Of a DNA stretch of 27,699 nt, positions 23,475 to 27,699 are shown piece by piece (positions within the stretch are counted from its first letter, which is position 1; each line of letters starts with the position of its first letter). The stretch is from an uncultured Bacteroides sp. (GTDB taxonomy: Bacteria; Bacteroidota; Bacteroidia; Bacteroidales; Bacteroidaceae). The position numbers were made by a program, and so were the translations under genes. The notes under the pieces are model-generated. The model was not told the origin of the DNA. It saw only the letters and a list, made by a program, of their open reading frames with translations, and did not search any database. The stretch covers positions 1 through 27,699 of the forward strand of contig CABROZ010000017.1 of the NCBI GenBank assembly GCA_902472795.1, in the 5' to 3' direction.

Positions 23475-24209
23475 ATGATAAAGCGTATTTTACTTTCCAT
23501 CGTCCTGCTGTTCGTCCTTGCCTATTTAGTGATGGCCGTCACAGCCTTCAACCGGAAACCGGAAGGACAGGTGTGCCACGACATACAGCTCACCATACAG
23601 GACACAGCTTATGCCGGCTTCATCACCAAGAAGGAAATAATCGGCATGCTTGAAAAAAAAGGCATCAACCCCATCGGGAAGAAGCTGGAACGCATACGCA
23701 CCAAAACCTTGGAGAAAGAGTTGTCCCGCCATCCCCTCATCGACCGGGTAGAATGCTACAAGACCCCCAGCGGAAAGCTGTGCGTCGAAGTCACCCAGCG
23801 CATACCCATCCTGCGCGTCATGAGCGACAACGGCGACAACTACTATCTGGACAACAAAGGCACCGTGATGCCCCCCGATGCCAAATGCGTGGCACACCTT
23901 GCCGTAGCCACCGGAAGTGTAGAAAAGTCATTTGCCATGAGGGATTTATATAAGTTTGCAGTATTTTTGCAAAACAATTCCTTTTGGAATGCACAGATTG
24001 AACAGATTCACGTTCTGCCGGGCAGGAACATCGAACTGGTGCCGCGAGTAGGCAACCACCTCATCTACCTTGGCCGGATAGACAACTTCGAGAACAAACT
24101 GAAACGGGTCAAGGCCTTCTACGAAAAAGGCCTGAACCAGGTAGGCTGGAACAAATACTCGCGGATAAACGTTGAATTTGGGAATCAGATAATTTGTACA
24201 AAGAAATAA
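23475..24209 (+). CDS. ftsQ: Cell division protein FtsQ
   Basis: 244-residue bitopic divisome protein: a short cytoplasmic start, one transmembrane segment (about 4-24), a POTRA-like domain (about 33-105, including FITKKEIIGMLEKKG and HPLIDRVECYKTPSGKLCVEV) and a C-terminal beta domain (about 110-235, with YYLDNKGTVMP). FtsQ links FtsL and its partners to the septal synthase. Similarity is mainly in topology and in the placement between murC and ftsA. An AT-rich stretch at 23943-23985 inside the gene carries two Bacteroidetes-type -7 elements. Confidence 0.9.
   Translation: MIKRILLSIVLLFVLAYLVMAVTAFNRKPEGQVCHDIQLTIQDTAYAGFITKKEIIGMLEKKGINPIGKKLERIRTKTLEKELSRHPLIDRVECYKTPSGKLCVEVTQRIPILRVMSDNGDNYYLDNKGTVMPPDAKCVAHLAVATGSVEKSFAMRDLYKFAVFLQNNSFWNAQIEQIHVLPGRNIELVPRVGNHLIYLGRIDNFENKLKRVKAFYEKGLNQVGWNKYSRINVEFGNQIICTKK
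23951..23969 (+). promoter_or_regulatory. Candidate internal promoter in ftsQ for ftsA-ftsZ
   Basis: TAAGTTTG (23951-23958) and TATTTTTG (23962-23969) are both exact TAnnTTTG matches 3 bp apart, in an AT-rich patch of an otherwise GC-rich gene. A TTTG at 23931-23934 lies 16 nt before the first, a little closer than the usual 19-21. It would drive ftsA and ftsZ separately from the upstream cluster. Function is inferred. Confidence 0.42.
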
Positions 24210-24225
24210 ACTAAATACATTAAAT

Positions 24226-25653
24226 ATGGCAACAACAGATTTTATCGCCGCCATCGAGTTGAGTTCTTCCAAGGTATCCGGCATCGCCGGCAAGAAGAAC
24301 AGTGACGGAAGCATCCAGGTGTTGGCTTATGCACGCGAAGAGGCATCCTCGTTCATACACAAGGGAGTCATCTACAACATCGATAAGACAGCCCAGGCAT
24401 TGACTTCCATCATCAACAAGCTGGAAAGCCAACTCAACAACTCCATTGCCAAAGTGTATGTAGGCATTGGCGGACAGTCATTGCGCACGGTAGCAAATGC
24501 GGTAAGCCGTACGCTGGAAGAAGAAGGCATCATCTCGCAGGAACTCATCGACAGCATCTGTGACGAAAACCTCGAGGTTCCCTTAGCCGACATGAGCGTA
24601 CTGGATGTCGCCCCGCAAGAGTACAAAATAGACAATACCCTTCAGGCCGATCCCGTAGGAGTAACGGGCAAGCACATCACCGGGCAGTTCCTGAACATCG
24701 TGGCACGGGCCACCCTCAAGAAGAACCTGGAGCACAGCTTCGAACAGGCCAAGATAGAAATAGCCGACCTGCTCATTTCGCCCCTCGTACTGGCCAAAGC
24801 CGTACTGACGGAAAACGAAATGCGGTCGGGATGCGCACTGGTGGACTTCGGTGCCGACACCACCACCGTCTCCGTTTACAAGAACAACATCCTGCGCTAC
24901 CTCAGCGTACTGCCCTTAGGCGGCAACAGCATCACGCGCGACATCACCACCCTGCAGATGGAAGAAGAAGAGGCCGAGAAGCTGAAACTGCAATACGGCG
25001 ATGCCCTCTACGAAGAGGAAGAAGGATTGGAAACACCTGCCACCTGCCAGACTGAGGACGGACGCAGCATCGAACTGAGCGTGCTGAACAACATCATCGG
25101 CGCACGTACCGAGGAGATTCTGGCCAACGTCTGGAATCAACTACAGCTTTCCGGCTACGAGGACAAGCTTTTCTCCGGCGTCATCCTGACAGGCGGGGGC
25201 TCGAACCTGAAGCACATGGAAGAAGCCTTCCGCAAACAGAGCAAGATGGAGAAGGTCAAGACTGCCCGATTCGTCCACGAAACCATCCACGGCTTCAGCG
25301 ACGTACTGAAGAAGAACGGTACGCAGAATACGCTGCTTGGCCTGCTGGCTGCCGGAAACGAGAACTGCTGCCTGCAGGAGATCCCCCGCCCGGCAACGTC
25401 ACAAGCCACCGCCAGCAAAACCGCCGACATGTTCAGCAACGACGAAGACCTGAAAAGGCAGGAAGAAGCTGCTCGCATCGCCAAGCAACAGCGCGATAAG
25501 GAAGAAAGAGAACGCAAAGAGCGCGAACGCAAGGAAAAGGAGCGTTTAGAGAAGGAAGCCAGAAAGAAAAAGAAAAAAGACGGCCCCAGCTGGTTCGAGA
25601 AAACCTTCAGCAAGATTTCCAACGAAATCTTCTCGGACGAGGACATGAAGTAA
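24226..25653 (+). CDS. ftsA: Cell division protein FtsA
   Basis: 475-residue actin-like ATPase that tethers FtsZ to the membrane. ATPase motifs are IELSSSKVSGIAG (10-22), VDFGADTTTVSV (206-217) and ILTGGGSNLKHMEE (320-333). The FtsA-specific 1C region lies at about 80-160. After the globular part there is a long, highly charged, probably helical segment (about 408-452, rich in K/E/R) and a C-terminal amphipathic helix (about 453-470, GPSWFEKTFSKISNEIF) that should bind membrane. The charged spacer makes the protein longer than the roughly 420-residue E. coli FtsA. It starts 16 bp after ftsQ and ends 34 bp before ftsZ. Confidence 0.95.
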   Translation: MATTDFIAAIELSSSKVSGIAGKKNSDGSIQVLAYAREEASSFIHKGVIYNIDKTAQALTSIINKLESQLNNSIAKVYVGIGGQSLRTVANAVSRTLEEEGIISQELIDSICDENLEVPLADMSVLDVAPQEYKIDNTLQADPVGVTGKHITGQFLNIVARATLKKNLEHSFEQAKIEIADLLISPLVLAKAVLTENEMRSGCALVDFGADTTTVSVYKNNILRYLSVLPLGGNSITRDITTLQMEEEEAEKLKLQYGDALYEEEEGLETPATCQTEDGRSIELSVLNNIIGARTEEILANVWNQLQLSGYEDKLFSGVILTGGGSNLKHMEEAFRKQSKMEKVKTARFVHETIHGFSDVLKKNGTQNTLLGLLAAGNENCCLQEIPRPATSQATASKTADMFSNDEDLKRQEEAARIAKQQRDKEERERKERERKEKERLEKEARKKKKKDGPSWFEKTFSKISNEIFSDEDMK

Positions 25654-25687
25654 CAAGGGTGACAATCAGAAAGAAACATTCAGAATT

Positions 25688-27001
25688 ATGGAAGATATAG
25701 TACAATTCGATTTCCCGACCGATTCACCGAAAATCATCAAGGTGATCGGTGTAGGTGGTGGAGGCGGCAATGCCGTCAACCACATGTACCGGGAAGGCAT
25801 ACACGACGTGGCTTTCGTGGTGTGCAACACCGACCGCAAGGCACTCGAAGAATCGCCCGTACCCGTCAAACTGCAGTTAGGACACGAAGGCTTGGGAGCC
25901 GGAAACCGTCCGGCCAAAGCCAAAGAGGCTACCGAGGAAAGCATCAACGAAGTAAAGGACATGCTCAACGACGGCACCAAGATGGTGTTCATCACCGCCG
26001 GAATGGGCGGAGGAACAGGAACGGGTGCCGCTCCCACCATCGCCCGCATTGCCAAGGACATGGACATCCTGACGGTGGGCATCGTCACCATCCCCTTCCG
26101 CTGGGAAGGCGACAAGAAGATTGACCAGGCATTAGACGGCGTAGAGGAAATAAGCCAGCACGTCGATGCCCTGCTGGTCATTAACAACGAAAAGCTGGGC
26201 GAAATCTATCCGGACCTGTCGGTGACAAGTGCCTTTGCCAAGGCGAACGACACCCTGCTGATTGCCGCCAAAAGCATTGCCGAAATCATCACCATGCGCG
26301 GCATCATCAACCTCGACTTCAACGACGTGAAGACCGTGATGAAGGACGGCGGAGTGGCCATCATGAGTACCGGCTACGGCGAAGGAGAAAACCGCGTGAG
26401 CGAAGCCATCAAGAACGCCCAGCACTCGCCGCTGCTGAACGAAAACGATATCTTCAACTCCAAGAAGGTATTGCTCAACATCTCGTACAGCGCCGAACAC
26501 GAACTGATGATGAGCGAGATGGAAGAAGTGAAGGAATTCATGAACCGCTTCAACCGCGACTTCGAAACGAAATTCGGTATGGCCATAGACAACTCGCTCG
26601 AAGGAAAGGTGAAAATTACCCTGCTGGCTACCGGATTCGGCATACAGGACATTCACATGAAGGAGATGGACGAGCGCGTCAGCCAGCGTTCGGCCGAAGA
26701 GCAACAACGCTTAGCCGAACTCGAGGAAGAGGAAGAACAACGCCGCATGCGTCGCGAAAGCTACTACGGAAGCAATGCCAACAGCCGCAACCAACGCACA
26801 CGCCGCCGCCACATCTACATCTTCGCTCCCGAGGACCTGGACAACGCCGACATCATCAGCATGGTGGAAAGCACGCCGACTTACCAGCGCGACAAGAGCA
26901 CGCTGAACAGCATCAAGAGTAAGGCTGAAACCGCCGTACAGCAGGCCACCGAAGCCGCACAGGAGGCGGAAGCAAGCGACGGAGGAATCATTACCTTCTG
27001 A
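25688..27001 (+). CDS. ftsZ: Cell division GTPase FtsZ
   Basis: 437-residue tubulin homologue that forms the Z ring. Nucleotide-binding loop GVGGGGGNAV (21-30), tubulin signature GGGTGTGA (107-114) and T7 loop with NLDFND (207-212) for GTP hydrolysis across subunits. The globular part ends near residue 320. The acidic/basic linker (about 328-375) is followed by HIYIFAPEDLDNADIIS and a TPTYQRDK segment that could be the FtsA-binding peptide, and then about 35 Ala/Glu-rich residues ending in GGIITF. A tail beyond the presumed binding peptide is unusual compared with E. coli. ftsZ is followed by a 128-bp gap with a palindrome, then the yqeY-like gene. Confidence 0.98.
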   Translation: MEDIVQFDFPTDSPKIIKVIGVGGGGGNAVNHMYREGIHDVAFVVCNTDRKALEESPVPVKLQLGHEGLGAGNRPAKAKEATEESINEVKDMLNDGTKMVFITAGMGGGTGTGAAPTIARIAKDMDILTVGIVTIPFRWEGDKKIDQALDGVEEISQHVDALLVINNEKLGEIYPDLSVTSAFAKANDTLLIAAKSIAEIITMRGIINLDFNDVKTVMKDGGVAIMSTGYGEGENRVSEAIKNAQHSPLLNENDIFNSKKVLLNISYSAEHELMMSEMEEVKEFMNRFNRDFETKFGMAIDNSLEGKVKITLLATGFGIQDIHMKEMDERVSQRSAEEQQRLAELEEEEEQRRMRRESYYGSNANSRNQRTRRRHIYIFAPEDLDNADIISMVESTPTYQRDKSTLNSIKSKAETAVQQATEAAQEAEASDGGIITF

Positions 27002-27012
27002 GGCCTCACCCC

Positions 27013-27036
27013 TGGCCCCTCTCCCAAGGAGAGAGG
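27013..27036. repeat. Intergenic palindrome after ftsZ
   Basis: CTCTCC (27019-27024), loop CAA, GGAGAG (27028-27033) is a perfect 6-bp stem. The string GCCCCTCTCCCAAGGAGA is shared with the murE-mraY gap. No U-tract follows; it may trim or slow transcription between ftsZ and the yqeY-like gene. Confidence 0.65.
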
Positions 27037-27129
27037 AGTTGTGGATGGAAAGGGATCGACTGAAGGCGATTGAAATGAATTTGCCGTAAAAAGATAGAGA
27101 AACGTAAAAACTTAAAAAGACACAATATT

Positions 27130-27579
27130 ATGGATTTATTCGACAAAGTCAGCGAAGACATTAAAACCGCAATGAAGGCCAAAGACAAAGTGGCTTTGGA
27201 AACTCTGAGAAACATCAAGAAAGTATTCCTCGAAGCCAAGACAGCTCCGGGAGCCAACGATACCCTGACAGACGACGCTGCCCTGAAAATCATCCAGAAA
27301 TTAGTGAAACAAGGCAAGGACGCCGCTGAAATCTATACGCAGCAAGGCCGTCAGGACCTGGCCGATGGCGAGCTGGCACAAGTGAAAGTCATGGAGACCT
27401 ATCTGCCCAAGCAGATGAGCGCCGAGGAACTGGAAGCCGCCCTGAAGGAAATCATCGCCGAAGTGGGCGCCACCAGCGGCAAGGACATGGGCAAGGTAAT
27501 GGGCGTAGCCAGCAAGAAGTTGGCCGGACTGGCCGAAGGACGTGCCATCTCGGCCAAAGTGAAGGAACTGCTGGGATAA
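27130..27579 (+). CDS. YqeY/GatB-related domain protein
   Basis: 149-residue, largely helical cytoplasmic protein of the GatB/YqeY family: MDLFDKVSEDIKTAMKAKDKVALETLRNIKK at the N-terminus, then KLVKQGKDAAEIYTQQGRQDLADGE, LPKQMSAEELEAALKEII, and KDMGKVMGVASKKLAG leading to KVKELL. The family resembles the tail domain of the GatB subunit of tRNA-dependent amidotransferase, which may contact tRNA, but stand-alone members have no proven role. It is the last gene of the cluster and sits directly before a terminator. Placement after ftsZ recurs in Bacteroides, as far as I recall. Confidence 0.88.
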   Translation: MDLFDKVSEDIKTAMKAKDKVALETLRNIKKVFLEAKTAPGANDTLTDDAALKIIQKLVKQGKDAAEIYTQQGRQDLADGELAQVKVMETYLPKQMSAEELEAALKEIIAEVGATSGKDMGKVMGVASKKLAGLAEGRAISAKVKELLG

Positions 27580-27599
27580 AACGAACAAGGCGACGCTTG

Positions 27600-27623
27600 C
27601 CGGCTGGCAGGCCTGCCGGTTTT
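27600..27623 (+). terminator. Intrinsic terminator at the end of the dcw cluster
   Basis: CCGGC (27600-27604) pairs with GCCGG (27615-27619). Two more G-C pairs lie inside after one mismatch, the loop is CAGG, and TTTT follows at 27620-27623. It lies 21 nt after the yqeY-like stop and is the first hairpin with a U-tract after mraZ, consistent with one long transcription unit. Confidence 0.72.
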
Positions 27624-27665
27624 ACGGAAAGGGAGTGTGTCGAAACGAAGCGATACTATCTGACT

Positions 27666-27687
27666 CCCCTCCTTCGGGAAGGAGGGG
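27666..27687. repeat. Perfect palindrome near the window end
   Basis: CCCCTCCTT (27666-27674), loop CGGG, AAGGAGGGG (27679-27687): a perfect 9-bp stem, the strongest member of the CCTCC/GGAGG palindrome family seen at the dcw junctions. What follows lies outside the window. Confidence 0.65.
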
Positions 27688-27699
27688 TGCCCAACGGGC

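Noticed and set aside
1..27699. Mobile element, prophage or defence island
   Set aside because: No transposase, integrase, phage, toxin-antitoxin or restriction gene is recognisable, and gene content is core division, lipid and nucleotide metabolism.

Overview
The window reads as a chromosomal segment of a Bacteroidaceae member (Bacteroides or a close, GC-rich relative). Three things support this: promoters match the Bacteroidetes TTTG/TAnnTTTG consensus instead of the E. coli one, many genes lack a strong Shine-Dalgarno, and the content (a GlsA/GlsB-like glycine-lipid pair beside an ECF sigma factor and a dcw cluster without murF or ddl) is typical of Bacteroidales. No tRNA, rRNA, IS element, prophage or CRISPR array was seen. 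Essentially all of the window is core genome.

Layout. 1-1192: an M20 deacylase (ArgE-like) on +. 1214-5587: a minus-strand operon transcribed dut -> TPR lipoprotein -> DUF4292 lipoprotein -> EnvC-like degenerate LytM amidase activator. 5588-6302: a 715-bp divergent intergenic region holding a 22-nt tandem repeat. 6303-7634: a dGTPase-type HD phosphohydrolase on +. 7690-7767: a long inverted repeat between convergent genes. 7812-9653: a minus-strand pair, an LPLAT-type O-acyltransferase followed by a GNAT/hemolysin-type N-acyltransferase, the probable glycine-lipid genes. 9654-9885: a divergent regulatory region with two adjacent palindromes. 9886-10389: an ECF sigma factor with no adjacent anti-sigma gene. 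10390-10807: a 418-bp region with a terminator, a perfect inverted repeat and a MraZ-type operator.

10808-27579 is one co-oriented division and cell-wall (dcw) cluster: mraZ, rsmH, ftsL-like, ftsI (with PASTA), murE (meso-DAP signature), mraY, murD, ftsW, murG, murC, ftsQ, ftsA, ftsZ and a YqeY/GatB-related gene, closed by a hairpin terminator at 27600-27623. Together the products make UDP-MurNAc-pentapeptide (except the MurF step), lipid I and lipid II, then polymerise and crosslink septal peptidoglycan (FtsW, FtsI) under the FtsA/FtsZ scaffold. The EnvC-like protein on the other strand would activate septal peptidoglycan splitting, so much of the window concerns division and the envelope.

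The least explained structures are non-coding. (i) A GC-rich 22-nt tandem repeat family occurs at three separated intergenic sites (window start, 5947-6034, 19402-19489), the last one inside the dcw cluster between murD and ftsW. (ii) A family of CCTCTCC/GGAGAGG-type palindromes lies in several dcw gene junctions and apparently runs into the murD 5' end. (iii) Paired palindromes lie between the glycine-lipid genes and the sigma gene. Three dcw genes (mraZ TTG, ftsI TTG, ftsW GTG) use rare start codons. I did not find a clearly new multi-gene system; the repeat families and the dut-to-envC operon are the best leads.
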